From Parasutterella muris (GTDB taxonomy: Bacteria; Pseudomonadota; Gammaproteobacteria; Burkholderiales; Burkholderiaceae_F), in the NCBI RefSeq assembly GCF_009767915.1, contig NZ_WSRP01000005.1, positions 36,298 through 100,297 on the forward strand: a DNA stretch of 64,000 nucleotides. Reading direction: 5' to 3'. A model generated the notes under the pieces. That model searched no databases. It saw only the letters and a list, made by a program, of their open reading frames with translations, and was not told where the DNA came from. This document shows positions 44,334 to 55,646 of this stretch, one piece after another; positions within the stretch are counted from its first letter, which is position 1; each line of letters starts with the position of its first letter. Position numbers and translations under genes: made by a program.

Positions 44334-45695
44334 ATGAGTACCGGAAGCAAATCTATCAATATGCTGAACGGATCGATATGGGACAAGATGATTGTCTTTG
44401 CGATTCCGCTTGCGCTCACGGGTGTCCTTCAGCAGCTTTACAACATGGCTGACGTTGCGGTCCTCGGGCACTTCGTATCCAACGAGGCGATGGCGGCTGT
44501 TGGGAACAATGTTCCGGTCAACGGCCTCATTATCAGCTTCTGTATGGGCTTGGCGCTGGGCTCTAATGTGGTCGTTGCCCGATGTCTCGGTATGAACGAC
44601 ACAATTCGGGCTTCTAAAGCCGTTCACACCTCTATTTTTATCGCGCTCGTATTTGGTCTTGTCGCCATGATCGCGGGGCTTGTCTTGTGCGATCAGATCA
44701 TGAGCTGGATGGACGTACCCGAAAGTGTTGTTCATCATGCGTCCGTTTATCTTCGGGTGTACTTGCTCGGTATGCCTTTTATCGCGCTCTATAATTTTCT
44801 AGCAGCGATCTATCGGAGCAGCGGCGACACCAAAACGCCGCTTTGGGCTTTGTGCGCGGGTACGGTGTTCAACGTGCTCGGCAACTTATTTTTTGTTCTG
44901 GTTCTGGATTGGTCTATCGGCGGTGTGGCTTTAGCCACGGCACTCGCCAATGTGCTCGCCTCCTCTATTCTGTTTTTTAAACTGACGAGAAGCGACGGAC
45001 CTCTGCATATTGAGCTTCACAGAATTTTTAAACCGGACGGTCAATCTGCCCGAATGATTGTCCGAATCGGCTGGCCGGCCGGTCTGCAGAGCTCCGTTTT
45101 TTCTCTTTCGAATTTAATTATCCAAAGCGCGATCAACAGCTTGGGGCCGGAAGTCATGGCGGCTTCTGTCGCGGCCTTCACGATTGAAATTAATGTCTAC
45201 GGCTTTGTGAACGCGTTCGGTTTGGCGGCGACAACCTTTATCAGCCAAAACTACGGCGCCGGAAACGTCGATCGCTGCAAACGAATCACTTGGATCTCCA
45301 TGGGGCTGAACATCGGTTTTACGCTGGTGCTCTCTATCTTGATCCTTGTGTTCGGACACACGCTGCTCGGTGTCTTTACCCAGAGCGAAGACATTATCGC
45401 GCTCGGTATGATTCGTCTGTGGTGGGTGGTCGTCCCGGAGCCGCTGAACGCCGTTATGGAGGTGTTCTCGGACGCGATGCGCGGTTACGGCTATTCGCTT
45501 GCGCCCGCAATTATTACCGTAATTGTCATTTGCTCTGTCCGAGTGATTTGGGTGTATACCGCTTTTGCCATGAAGCCGACCTACGAAGTGCTGATGATGG
45601 TGTACCCGCTCAGCTGGCTGATCACATCGATCGGACTGGGAATTTTGTATTTCTGGTTTGAGAAGAATCGTCTGCCAAAGTTAAAAGCCGAATAA
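44334..45695 (+). CDS. MATE-family multidrug/cation efflux transporter
   Basis: 453 residues, twelve predicted membrane helices in two six-helix repeats. MATE motifs include IPLALTGVLQQLYNMADVAVLGHF in helix 1-2 and the second-repeat PAGLQSSVFSLSNLIIQSAINSLG with VNAFGLAATTFISQNYGAG. It exports drugs or metabolites with Na+ or H+. The SD AAGGAG is strong. It lies 96 bases after the molybdoenzyme and could share its transcript. Confidence 0.92.
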   Translation: MSTGSKSINMLNGSIWDKMIVFAIPLALTGVLQQLYNMADVAVLGHFVSNEAMAAVGNNVPVNGLIISFCMGLALGSNVVVARCLGMNDTIRASKAVHTSIFIALVFGLVAMIAGLVLCDQIMSWMDVPESVVHHASVYLRVYLLGMPFIALYNFLAAIYRSSGDTKTPLWALCAGTVFNVLGNLFFVLVLDWSIGGVALATALANVLASSILFFKLTRSDGPLHIELHRIFKPDGQSARMIVRIGWPAGLQSSVFSLSNLIIQSAINSLGPEVMAASVAAFTIEINVYGFVNAFGLAATTFISQNYGAGNVDRCKRITWISMGLNIGFTLVLSILILVFGHTLLGVFTQSEDIIALGMIRLWWVVVPEPLNAVMEVFSDAMRGYGYSLAPAIITVIVICSVRVIWVYTAFAMKPTYEVLMMVYPLSWLITSIGLGILYFWFEKNRLPKLKAE

Positions 45696-45712
45696 TCTCA
45701 TTTAACCGCCAA

Positions 45713-45755
45713 AAACCCGCGCTGAAACGAAAAATCACGCGGGTTTACTCTTTTA
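45713..45755 (+). terminator. Terminator after the MATE gene
   Basis: Stem AAACCCGCG/CGCGGGTTT (45713-45721, 45738-45746) with a 16-base loop, then ACTCTTTT. Confidence 0.7.
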
Positions 45756-45795
45756 GCGCGGAAAAAAGTGAGAAAATAACAGATTCCTATTTTTA

Positions 45796-48651
<2,856 letters not shown>

Positions 48652-48675
48652 ATCTAACGCTTCCTTGGAGAACGA

Positions 48676-49647
48676 ATGAAATATAAATTTTTATTGGCGC
48701 CGGCAGCACTTCTCTTAACCTCGGCTGCCGCAAACGCCGCGACATATTCCATCACGAACTTTGATGTCAGCGGTCTGAATCAGGACGTGATTGAGGACCG
48801 CCTTTCTATGGTCGGTCCCCTCTTTAACGGCTGGGACCGCACTTTCAAACAGGGCGATCCCTGGGTAACGGCTTACGGCTTCCACAACCGTATCGCGCAC
48901 AACCAGAATAAAGACAAGGGCGCAGCGCTTTCGCTCGGCTATGACCATATCATCGCGGACAACTTCCGTATCGGTCTTGCGCTGAACGGCGGCAAGGGAC
49001 AGGTTAAGCACGGGGATGTTGACGGTCACGGCTCTTCCACCTTCTACGGAGTTAATCTCTACTCCACATGGACAGGCAAGAAAGTCAACGTGATCGCCAA
49101 TCTCGGCTATACCCACAGCAAGATCGACAGCAAGTTCAAATATGACGGCTTTGATCTTCCCTTAGGCGACGGCAAAGCGAAGTCCTGGAACGCCGGACTG
49201 CGTTTTGAGACGAGTTTCGTCGCGGGCGGCCTGAGCTTTGTTCCGTATTACTCGGTTCGCTTCACTCGTCTGCTGACAGACGACGTGTCTGTGGCTGGGG
49301 ATCTTCTTGACGGACGGCTTGACGCCTCTTTCTCCGGCGCGAGTATTTGGCAGTTCCCGGTCGGCGTGAACGTCGGCTACGAATATGTATGTCCGGGCGG
49401 CTGGAAGAGCCGCAGCATGCTTGACTTTGCGGTGATTCCGACTGCGGGCGATAAGAAGATTACGACTAACCTCGGCGGATTCGCATCCGATACCGAGCGC
49501 TTTGCCAACTCTCTGCTCTTCCGAGGCAAAGTCGGTCTGCAGCTGAGCAAGGGACAGCATTCGTTCGGATTCCTGTACTCTGCGGGCGCTGCCGCGCACA
49601 GCAGCGTCAGTCAGAACGTGACTGTGAACTATCAGTTCATGTATTAA
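48676..49647 (+). CDS. Outer-membrane protein with autotransporter-type beta-barrel domain
   Basis: 323 residues. The signal peptide is 1-21 (…SAAANA/ATYS). About 30 residues follow, then a ~270-residue barrel of alternating hydrophobic strands (AALSLGYDHIIADNFRIGLALN, KVNVIANLGYTHSKID, FVPYYSVRFTRL). It ends in an aromatic terminal strand NVTVNYQFMY suited to Bam recognition. No long passenger is present, so it is a barrel-only member. The SD TTGGAGAA is strong. It sits between valS and holC, an unusual place, and has its own terminator. Confidence 0.82.
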   Translation: MKYKFLLAPAALLLTSAAANAATYSITNFDVSGLNQDVIEDRLSMVGPLFNGWDRTFKQGDPWVTAYGFHNRIAHNQNKDKGAALSLGYDHIIADNFRIGLALNGGKGQVKHGDVDGHGSSTFYGVNLYSTWTGKKVNVIANLGYTHSKIDSKFKYDGFDLPLGDGKAKSWNAGLRFETSFVAGGLSFVPYYSVRFTRLLTDDVSVAGDLLDGRLDASFSGASIWQFPVGVNVGYEYVCPGGWKSRSMLDFAVIPTAGDKKITTNLGGFASDTERFANSLLFRGKVGLQLSKGQHSFGFLYSAGAAAHSSVSQNVTVNYQFMY

Positions 49648-49663
49648 TTTGGCTTGTCCGAAG

Positions 49664-49697
49664 CAAAAGCTCGGAGTTTTTTCCGAGCTTTTGTTTT
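49664..49697 (+). terminator. Terminator after the barrel gene
   Basis: An 11-bp stem CAAAAGCTCGG/CCGAGCTTTTG (49664-49674, 49683-49693) is followed by TTTTAA. It ends about a dozen bases before holC. Confidence 0.87.
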
Positions 49698-49708
49698 AAT
49701 ATAAACCT

Positions 49709-50140
49709 ATGTCAGATCTTGCCTTCCATACCGGTATTCCGGACAGACAGCTCTATGCCTGTCGAGCGCTTAAAAAAGCCCAGCGGCTAGGGATGTCCGC
49801 ATGCGTTCTCGTAGAGACGGAAGGCGACCTGCGCTCTTTTGACGAGCGTCTCTGGGCGTTTGACAATACGTCCTTTATTCCGCACGGTCCGGCCGGTTCC
49901 GCGGAAATTCAGCGAGGCGCTTTTGTGATCGGACGGCGCCCGTCAGAGCTTCCGGCAGCGGATCTTCTTGTAATGCTGACGCACAATGCGCCCGGAAATA
50001 TGCAGGATCTGATGCAGCGCTTTCCTAAAATTATCGACGTGGTCGCAAGTGCCGGAACCGAGCTCGAAGAAGGACGCAGCCGCTATCGAAGCTACAAAAA
50101 ACAAGGGCTGCAGCCCAAAGTTGTCAATCCTAAAAACTAA
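49709..50140 (+). CDS. holC: DNA polymerase III chi subunit
   Basis: 143 residues, size and order as in HolC: LAFHTGIPDRQLYACRALKKAQ at the N-terminus, LWAFDNTSFIPH, and the C-terminal FPKIIDVVAS with GRSRYRSYKKQG. Chi links the clamp loader to SSB. No SD is visible; the leader between the barrel terminator and the ATG is only ~11 bases, so it may be translated from read-through or have a very short leader. It keeps the classic valS proximity with one inserted gene. Confidence 0.87.
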   Translation: MSDLAFHTGIPDRQLYACRALKKAQRLGMSACVLVETEGDLRSFDERLWAFDNTSFIPHGPAGSAEIQRGAFVIGRRPSELPAADLLVMLTHNAPGNMQDLMQRFPKIIDVVASAGTELEEGRSRYRSYKKQGLQPKVVNPKN

Positions 50141-50166
50141 AAAAGCTCCCGCTTGAGGAGCTTTTT
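50141..50166. terminator. Bidirectional terminator after holC
   Basis: AAAAGCTCC-N7-GGAGCTTTTT (50141-50149, 50157-50166) has runs suitable in both directions. It also serves the leftward gene ending at 50184. Confidence 0.87.
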
Positions 50167-50183
50167 GTTCAGAATCCTTCTCC

Positions 50184-50645
50184 TTAACGCTTCTCGAAGA
50201 ATCCCTTCAGCACTTCCGCGCCTTTTAGCACATTGGCGGTGCCGGGGTTCAGGAGTCCCGACAAGGACGCATCCATCTTATCGCTCAGCTCATCCTGCGC
50301 GAGCCTTAACGCAAGGGTTGCCGCAGCATTCTTTAATCCGTCCTTGGATTCATGCAGGGCGACTTTGGTCGCTTCTTTCGCGCAGTTCTGCGTCATGATG
50401 CGGGAGAGCGCAGCCTTTGCCTTCTGATTTACTTCCTTTGTTTTTGCATCCGGAATCACCGTGATCTGGCGCGCCGCTTTCGTCTTGCCAAGCGTGACAA
50501 AAGCCCACTGCGTCATCACGGTTTTATCAGAAGAAGTCAGGTTTTTATAAACACACACACCCAGTTCTTCCGCATACTGACCGGCGTTGGCTGAAGCGGA
50601 AAAAGCGCAAAGCACTATCGGCAAAAAAAGCAGTCTCTTATTCAT
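50184..50645 (-). CDS. Exported protein of unknown function
   Basis: 153 residues from the ATG at 50645, selected because it opens a clean signal peptide (MNKRLLFLPIVLCAFSASANA); the 15 upstream codons are not signal-like. The mature part has two cysteines (in GVCVYKN and TQNCAKE) that could form a periplasmic disulfide. Its C-terminal half is helical and Ala/Leu-rich (~105-150). I do not recognise a family. It is monocistronic. Confidence 0.65.
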   Translation of the reverse strand: MNKRLLFLPIVLCAFSASANAGQYAEELGVCVYKNLTSSDKTVMTQWAFVTLGKTKAARQITVIPDAKTKEVNQKAKAALSRIMTQNCAKEATKVALHESKDGLKNAAATLALRLAQDELSDKMDASLSGLLNPGTANVLKGAEVLKGFFEKR

Positions 50646-50725
50646 GCAGCTTCCTCTGATGGTTTTAAATTTTGTACATCGCGAGATCATAGCGCTCCGC
50701 GTCTTTCAGCGGAGCGTCTGACATA

Positions 50726-51793
50726 TCATTTCAGGACGTATTTTTCCGGTTTAGCTTTGCACGGCGTGCCGTCCGTGATGTAGAGCGTTCTTGTGACCGT
50801 ATCAATCACCATGGACCAGAGCGAGCTGTGGCAGTGGTAATACGGAAGATCCGGGTCATCGTGACGGCAGATACCGTCGGGGTATCCGGCATGATCGGAC
50901 AGGATGGCAAAGAGTTTTTTCGGTGTGAGCTTTTTCTTGTCTTTGGTCAGTCTGCGAGCGCGGTCCAGGCGTGTAAAGGTGGAGATATAGGAATAGTTGC
51001 GCGCTTCCGGTCCGAGAATCATCTTCAGAGACTGCCAGTGATTGGTGTGGCAGAGCGCTTTGCCGTCGCTGAGAAGAATGTCCAAATCATTCGGTGCATA
51101 CTCAACCATCACAAGTTCGCCGTCCCAAGAGGCAAGTCCAACGCAGGCGCACCCTGCTCTCGGACATTTAGCGATACAGTCGATCGCCTTGGGTACGGTC
51201 GAACAGGAAAGAGCGGCGCGCAGAACGACCTGAAGCGGCACTCCGACTTTCCCGCCGTTGACACTCATTGCGTTCATGGAGAGCGCAACACCGTATTCAT
51301 TTAATCCTTTGCCGCCGACAAGACCCGCTTCAGTGACGATGAGCGACTTGGCATATCCTTCCTGCTCTACTTCAAGCAGCACGGTTGTGCCCTCGCCGAC
51401 CGTCCACCAGTCCCAGTTCTGTGCGAGCAGTGTATGGCCGTTTTTGGAGACTTCCGGCGGAACACCGATCACGGTGCAGGCGTCTTCGTTAGACGGAATG
51501 TCCGTGAACATGATCTCCGATCGGCAGTTCAACACAAGCACGGTCTGCAGATCGATCCCCGCGCCGTCGGCGATGCCCTTCATTTCCTCAATCAAATCCG
51601 GACGGAACGCGCGGATCGGTTCCTCGAAAGCGGCGGCTTTCTTGTACGCGGTTTCCCAGGCAATGTGATTCTCTTTGTCAAAAAGCAGCTTGTATTCTTC
51701 AATCAGTTTGTGAATGAGCTCTTTGGCCTGAGTGCCGTACAGCAGCCCGCGTTCATACGGCGTGCCGCTCATCTTTATATATAAATGAGTCAT
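50726..51793 (-). CDS. C45-family (acyl-CoA:6-aminopenicillanic acid acyltransferase-like) Ntn hydrolase
   Basis: 355 residues from the ATG at 51793; the frame runs 44 codons further but that part is Arg/Ser-rich and non-homologous. The self-processing nucleophile is Cys106 in NEDACTVIG, followed by NWDWW (oxyanion region). EAGLVGGKGLNEYGVALSMNAM is a further family mark. YERGLLYG near the start is the N-terminal family mark. Family members are autocleaved N-terminal nucleophile amidases or acyltransferases acting on N-acyl amino acids, conjugated acids or peptides. No signal peptide is present. The natural substrate is unknown. Confidence 0.85.
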   Translation of the reverse strand: MTHLYIKMSGTPYERGLLYGTQAKELIHKLIEEYKLLFDKENHIAWETAYKKAAAFEEPIRAFRPDLIEEMKGIADGAGIDLQTVLVLNCRSEIMFTDIPSNEDACTVIGVPPEVSKNGHTLLAQNWDWWTVGEGTTVLLEVEQEGYAKSLIVTEAGLVGGKGLNEYGVALSMNAMSVNGGKVGVPLQVVLRAALSCSTVPKAIDCIAKCPRAGCACVGLASWDGELVMVEYAPNDLDILLSDGKALCHTNHWQSLKMILGPEARNYSYISTFTRLDRARRLTKDKKKLTPKKLFAILSDHAGYPDGICRHDDPDLPYYHCHSSLWSMVIDTVTRTLYITDGTPCKAKPEKYVLK

Positions 51794-52011
51794 TTTTTTT
51801 GAACCGTTTGGATTTGAGACAAAGAAAATTTTACGTCGAAAACGCTTTCCGATCGGTTTTATCCGGCAGTTTGAAAAATCGCATCTTATCGGACTCCGAA
51901 GCGACGGAAAACTACTAGAATTCAATACTCGTTATGGACACAGAAGCGGCGTTACAAATTGTTAAGATGCTAAGCTTTTGAAAATATATATAGATAGTGA
52001 GGGATGAATCA

Positions 52012-52590
52012 ATGAGCCGAATGACAAAAAAAGAACTAATTACAAAGCTGGCTGCGAGTGCACGCAAGGTCGGCAACGCCAATCCCTTCGCGATGGGATT
52101 TATTGCTTTTGACGACTTGAGAATGAAGCTTGAGGGACCGATGACAACCACCGGTCAGCAGTGGTACGAAACTCATGCGGACGATCCGATGGGCTTAAAT
52201 GACGTCCTGACTGTTCCCGATGACATTGAGCTTGACGCGTTCGTGAAGAATGTATTTAAGAATTTAACGGAAAACGGCGGTCTTAATCTGTGGGTTATTC
52301 CGACAGAGCGTTTGGCTGACGTGCTTAAGTTTCTGATGTGTCATCCGCGCTTCAGGGGCAACCTTCTTGATGTGGACGACGGAGATCCCTGGGATATGCC
52401 GAGCATCAATTTTGAAGATCTCTGCGCTCAGGCGGAAAACCAATTCTTATCCAATCAGCCGATTAATGTCGTGTTTGAATATCAGGACGCCGATACCGGG
52501 CTTGTTGTCCACAGAATTACTCTGAACGAAAAGGACTTCTGGTTCTTCGTGGATGAACAGCAGATGAAGATCGCCGATCGCCGCTGGTAA
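52012..52590 (+). CDS. Hypothetical protein
   Basis: 192 residues from the ATG at 52012 with GAGGG upstream; a GTG five codons earlier is also in frame. It is soluble and acidic and probably alpha/beta. Features: a basic N-terminal helix (TKKELITKLAASARKVG), several Trp in the second half and a beta-rich C-terminus (INVVFEYQDADTGLVVHRITLNEKDFWFFV). No recognised domain. It is 12 bases ahead of the next gene, with which it probably forms an operon. Confidence 0.6.
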   Translation: MSRMTKKELITKLAASARKVGNANPFAMGFIAFDDLRMKLEGPMTTTGQQWYETHADDPMGLNDVLTVPDDIELDAFVKNVFKNLTENGGLNLWVIPTERLADVLKFLMCHPRFRGNLLDVDDGDPWDMPSINFEDLCAQAENQFLSNQPINVVFEYQDADTGLVVHRITLNEKDFWFFVDEQQMKIADRRW

Positions 52591-52602
52591 TTTTGCAGAA
52601 TC

Positions 52603-53442
52603 ATGAATTCCTGTATTAAATTCTCACTGACTAAGGCGGCAGCCGCGCTTTTAGGCTTTGCGCCCGCGGCTGCATTCGCGTCGGGTTACCAGCTCTCCCC
52701 GCTTGAGTCCTATCTGATTCAGGCGTTCGCGCAGGAGCAGATTGAAGGGTTTATTAATACAGGAACCTCATCTTTATTTGAAAACCCGAAGGTTTTTTAC
52801 CTTCGGGCAAAACCGTTTGCGAAATTTGCCGCGGCGGACGCAAAAAAAGCGTCCGATCGCTACGTTGGAAAGTACGGCATTATTAATTCCAACGTTTTTC
52901 GTGTGGTCGGAGACCGAGAAAAAATCATTTATACGGTTAAGAATCCTTCTTACACCATTACGCTCAGCACCTCTGTCGACTCTGACAAAAGTCTTCTGAA
53001 GGATGTTTTTCCGGGAAGACGCCATGGCTTTTACTGCCGTATTGACGAGATCGGAGATAAAGAAGCTTCTTTTGGCGACTGTATCCCGCTCGGACAGTTT
53101 GAAGCGTCAAAGGCCGCGCAGGTGGAAAATGTCATCCATCGATATTTGAAAGGCGAAAAGATCACGGATCCGAATATGCCGACCTACGCCATGATGGCTT
53201 ATATGGCAATTGTTTCCGCAAAACTGCTTGCTGAAGACTCAGTGTGCCGCACAACCGTTATTGAAGAGGTTAGCTACACGCCGGCTGACAGAAGGCTCTG
53301 CACACAGGAAGTCTCTGAATTATGGCAAAACGCGGGTTTAAACCCGCGCTTTGATGAAACGATGGATCGAGTTGAGGATCGGCTCAGAGAAGACGGCGTG
53401 GATGTCGAACTGATCAAACAGGCCGCGAGCGCCCTCGATTAG
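52603..53442 (+). CDS. Exported hypothetical protein with internal hairpins in its gene
   Basis: 279 residues. The signal peptide is ~1-26 (…PAAAFA/SG). The mature protein has a beta-rich middle (FRVVGDREKIIYTVKNPSYTITLSTSV) and a helical C-terminus. No family is recognised. Two strong inverted repeats lie inside the coding region: CCCGAAGGT/ACCTTCGGG near 52786-52808 and the 18-base palindrome at 53331-53348. The start lacks an SD and probably depends on coupling with the upstream gene. It is convergent with the next gene, 6 bases apart. Confidence 0.6.
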   Translation: MNSCIKFSLTKAAAALLGFAPAAAFASGYQLSPLESYLIQAFAQEQIEGFINTGTSSLFENPKVFYLRAKPFAKFAAADAKKASDRYVGKYGIINSNVFRVVGDREKIIYTVKNPSYTITLSTSVDSDKSLLKDVFPGRRHGFYCRIDEIGDKEASFGDCIPLGQFEASKAAQVENVIHRYLKGEKITDPNMPTYAMMAYMAIVSAKLLAEDSVCRTTVIEEVSYTPADRRLCTQEVSELWQNAGLNPRFDETMDRVEDRLREDGVDVELIKQAASALD

Positions 53443-53448
53443 TCTGCG

Positions 53449-53742
53449 TTATTTGCTTTTATCCAGACGAGCTGCTTCAATATCCTCATCCGTCTTATTG
53501 AGGACCAGCTTTTCGATTTCCAGAGGAGTAATGCCGCTCTTGGCGTCGCCCTCAAAAACAAACTGCTGAACTTTGCTCTTGATTTCTTTCTGACGCGGAG
53601 ATCCTTTGGCGCGTTCAACGTAGATGCGAATGAGGTCAATGATGCCTTCTTCTGTTTTTCCTTTATAGGCATGATTGATGCATTCCAGGAACTCCTTCTT
53701 GAGTCCGCTGTCAATTTCAATCTGCATTAATTCTTTTGCCAT
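53449..53742 (-). CDS. Small hypothetical helical protein
   Basis: 97 residues, charged, almost wholly helical, with no signal peptide. Motifs such as KKEFLECINHAYKGKTEEGIIDLIRIYVERA suggest a small alpha bundle; the C-terminus is acidic then basic (DEDIEAARLDKSK). The SD GGAGAG precedes the ATG. It lies 62 bases downstream of folA and may be the third gene of thyA-folA. No function is assigned. The overlapping frame at 53439-53720 is a shadow. Confidence 0.55.
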   Translation of the reverse strand: MAKELMQIEIDSGLKKEFLECINHAYKGKTEEGIIDLIRIYVERAKGSPRQKEIKSKVQQFVFEGDAKSGITPLEIEKLVLNKTDEDIEAARLDKSK

Positions 53743-53804
53743 ATTTTTTCTCTCCGATATCAGTCCGATATTTTATAGCGCGCAAGCGCCGTGCGGCATT
53801 GGTT

Positions 53805-54311
53805 TTAATACGTAGAGTGCCGAATGCGGTCAAAGCGCTGGAAGCGGTATGCCCAGGGACCTGACTCGCCTGCGGGATGCTCTTCAACCCAGACACGCTT
53901 CCAGTCATGTAAATCCAGACTGTCAAACGTGGTGTCACCTTCAAAATCCTGCAGAATTTCAGTGATCCAGGCGGTGTCCACAATGGGGAGCGCCTGACGA
54001 TAAAGGTTTGCGCCGCCGATAATAAAGACATTGTCGTTCGGCGTAAAAAGTTTGACTGCATCTTCCAGAGAATGGACGACTTCGGCTTTATCGGCCTTGT
54101 AGTCCGGCTGCCGTGTGACCACGACGTTGCGTCTTCCGGGCAGCGGCCGTCCAATCGACTCCCAGGTGTGCCGACCCATGATGATGGGTTTGCCGATCGT
54201 GATCTGTTTAAAAAACTTCAAATCCTCCGGGAAATGCCAGGGTAGCTTGCCGTCTTTTCCGATGACGCCGTTTTGGCTTCTTGCAACAATAAGACTGATA
54301 TGAGGTTTCAT
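53805..54311 (-). CDS. folA: Dihydrofolate reductase
   Basis: 168 residues. Typical DHFR: ISLIVARSQNGVIGKDGKLPWHFPEDLKFFK with the catalytic acidic residue in the PEDLKFFK helix, GRHTWESIGRPLPGRRNVVVT and FIIGGANLYRQAL. It regenerates tetrahydrofolate using NADPH after thymidylate synthesis. It follows thyA by 21 bases. The C-terminus (residues ~150-168) is slightly extended. Confidence 0.95.
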   Translation of the reverse strand: MKPHISLIVARSQNGVIGKDGKLPWHFPEDLKFFKQITIGKPIIMGRHTWESIGRPLPGRRNVVVTRQPDYKADKAEVVHSLEDAVKLFTPNDNVFIIGGANLYRQALPIVDTAWITEILQDFEGDTTFDSLDLHDWKRVWVEEHPAGESGPWAYRFQRFDRIRHSTY

Positions 54312-54332
54312 GAAGAAAAGTTCCGTTGAGAA

Positions 54333-55136
54333 TCAAACTGCGATAGGTGCTTTAATGGCCGGCCACGGATCGTAGTCGATGAACTCAAAATCTTCAAATT
54401 TATAGTCGAATATCGAGTCCGGCTTGCGTTTGATAATAAGTTTAGGATACGGCCGAGGTTCGCGAGAGAGCTGAAGTTCGACCTGTTCAAAATGGTTGTT
54501 GTAGATATGGCAGTCCCCGCCCGTCCATACAAAGTCCCCCGGCTCAAGACCGCACTGCTGCGCAATCATGCAGGTGAGCAGCGAGTAGCTGGCGATATTG
54601 AACGGAACACCGAGGAAAATGTCACAGCTTCTCTGATAGAGCTGACAGGACAGTCTGCCCTCGGCGACGTAGAACTGGAAGAACATATGACAAGGCGGCA
54701 GCGCCATCTTGTCCACCTCTCCGACGTTCCAAGCCGACACGACGAGTCGGCGGGAATCCGGATTGGTCTTAATCTGTTCGATGACATTGCTGATTTGGTC
54801 GATATGGCGGCCGTCGGCTGCCGGCCAGCTGCGCCACTGCACACCGTAAACGGGGCCGAGGTCTCCGTTTTCGTCTGCCCACTCGTCCCAAATCGTGACT
54901 TTATTGTCGTGCAGATATTTAATATTGGAGTCGCCGCGCAGGAACCAAAGCAGCTCGTGAATAATCGAGCGGGTATGCAGTTTTTTCGTTGTGACCAGCG
55001 GAAAACCTTCCTGCAGATTAAAACGCATCTGATAGCCGAACAGAGAACGTGTGCCGGTACCCGTGCGGTCAGACTTGCTGAGGCCGTGTTCATAGACATC
55101 TTTCATAAACGTTTCATACTGATTCGACTTCATCAT
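54333..55136 (-). CDS. thyA: Thymidylate synthase
   Basis: 267 residues (E. coli ThyA is 264). The catalytic Cys is in [27 protein letters not shown], with Arg residues of the [11 protein letters not shown] dUMP site and [10 protein letters not shown]. It converts dUMP to dTMP, consuming methylene-THF, and is coupled functionally to folA downstream. Two adjacent ATG codons open the frame; AAAGGA lies upstream of both. Either start gives the same protein within one residue. Confidence 0.97.
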   Translation of the reverse strand: MMKSNQYETFMKDVYEHGLSKSDRTGTGTRSLFGYQMRFNLQEGFPLVTTKKLHTRSIIHELLWFLRGDSNIKYLHDNKVTIWDEWADENGDLGPVYGVQWRSWPAADGRHIDQISNVIEQIKTNPDSRRLVVSAWNVGEVDKMALPPCHMFFQFYVAEGRLSCQLYQRSCDIFLGVPFNIASYSLLTCMIAQQCGLEPGDFVWTGGDCHIYNNHFEQVELQLSREPRPYPKLIIKRKPDSIFDYKFEDFEFIDYDPWPAIKAPIAV

Positions 55137-55506
55137 GTCCGGCGTCCTTTACATATTTAATCTGTTGGTGAGTTTTCAAAAGAATCACCATTCTAACGAA
55201 AAAGGCAGTTCATATAAACAAAACACGGGGGATAAAGCATCATCAGGACTACAGCTAAGGCAGCAGAAAGAGATCGCTGAAGAGTCAGGATGGAGGACAA
55301 AGTCTTTCGATTTGAATCCGAAACTCATTGAATAATTGGTAATAAAACTGCCGTAAATGTAACAAAAGAAGGAAGTTTAGATAGCGAGCTTACAATCGCT
55401 TGCATCAGAAATATTTGCATTCACCTCTTTCTTTGCTTTCCCTATACGATGTCAGTCAATGAGAATGCGCAAACGTCCTCAGTTTTCCTCCTAGATAGTT
55501 TTGACG
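55137..55506. other. Intergenic region ending in an orphan terminator; no gene recognised
   Basis: A 66-codon frame (55135-55335) begins inside the thyA start region, lacks an SD and matches nothing. The region between it and 55506 has no other coding signal, yet a rightward terminator follows at 55507. A small RNA is possible. Confidence 0.35.
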
Positions 55507-55539
55507 AGGCCCCTTCGAGCAGATCGGGCCTATTTTTTT
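55507..55539 (+). terminator. Orphan rightward terminator
   Basis: Stem AGGCCC/GGGCCT (55507-55512, 55526-55531) with a 13-base loop is followed by ATTTTTTT. The gene upstream on the map (thyA) runs the other way, so no annotated gene uses it. Confidence 0.65.
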
Positions 55540-55646
55540 GCCCGCTTTTCTTCTGATGCGTATTTCGTGCGCGTGAGGCGTTACAGACCTTAATTTCCTT
55601 GATAATTGCGATATTGCATTTTTAATATTCCTTCGAAAATTAAAAC

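Noticed and set aside
55135..55335. 66-codon frame starting at the thyA start region
   Set aside because: Begins inside the opposite gene's start, lacks an SD; the region is better treated as a possible RNA or leader.
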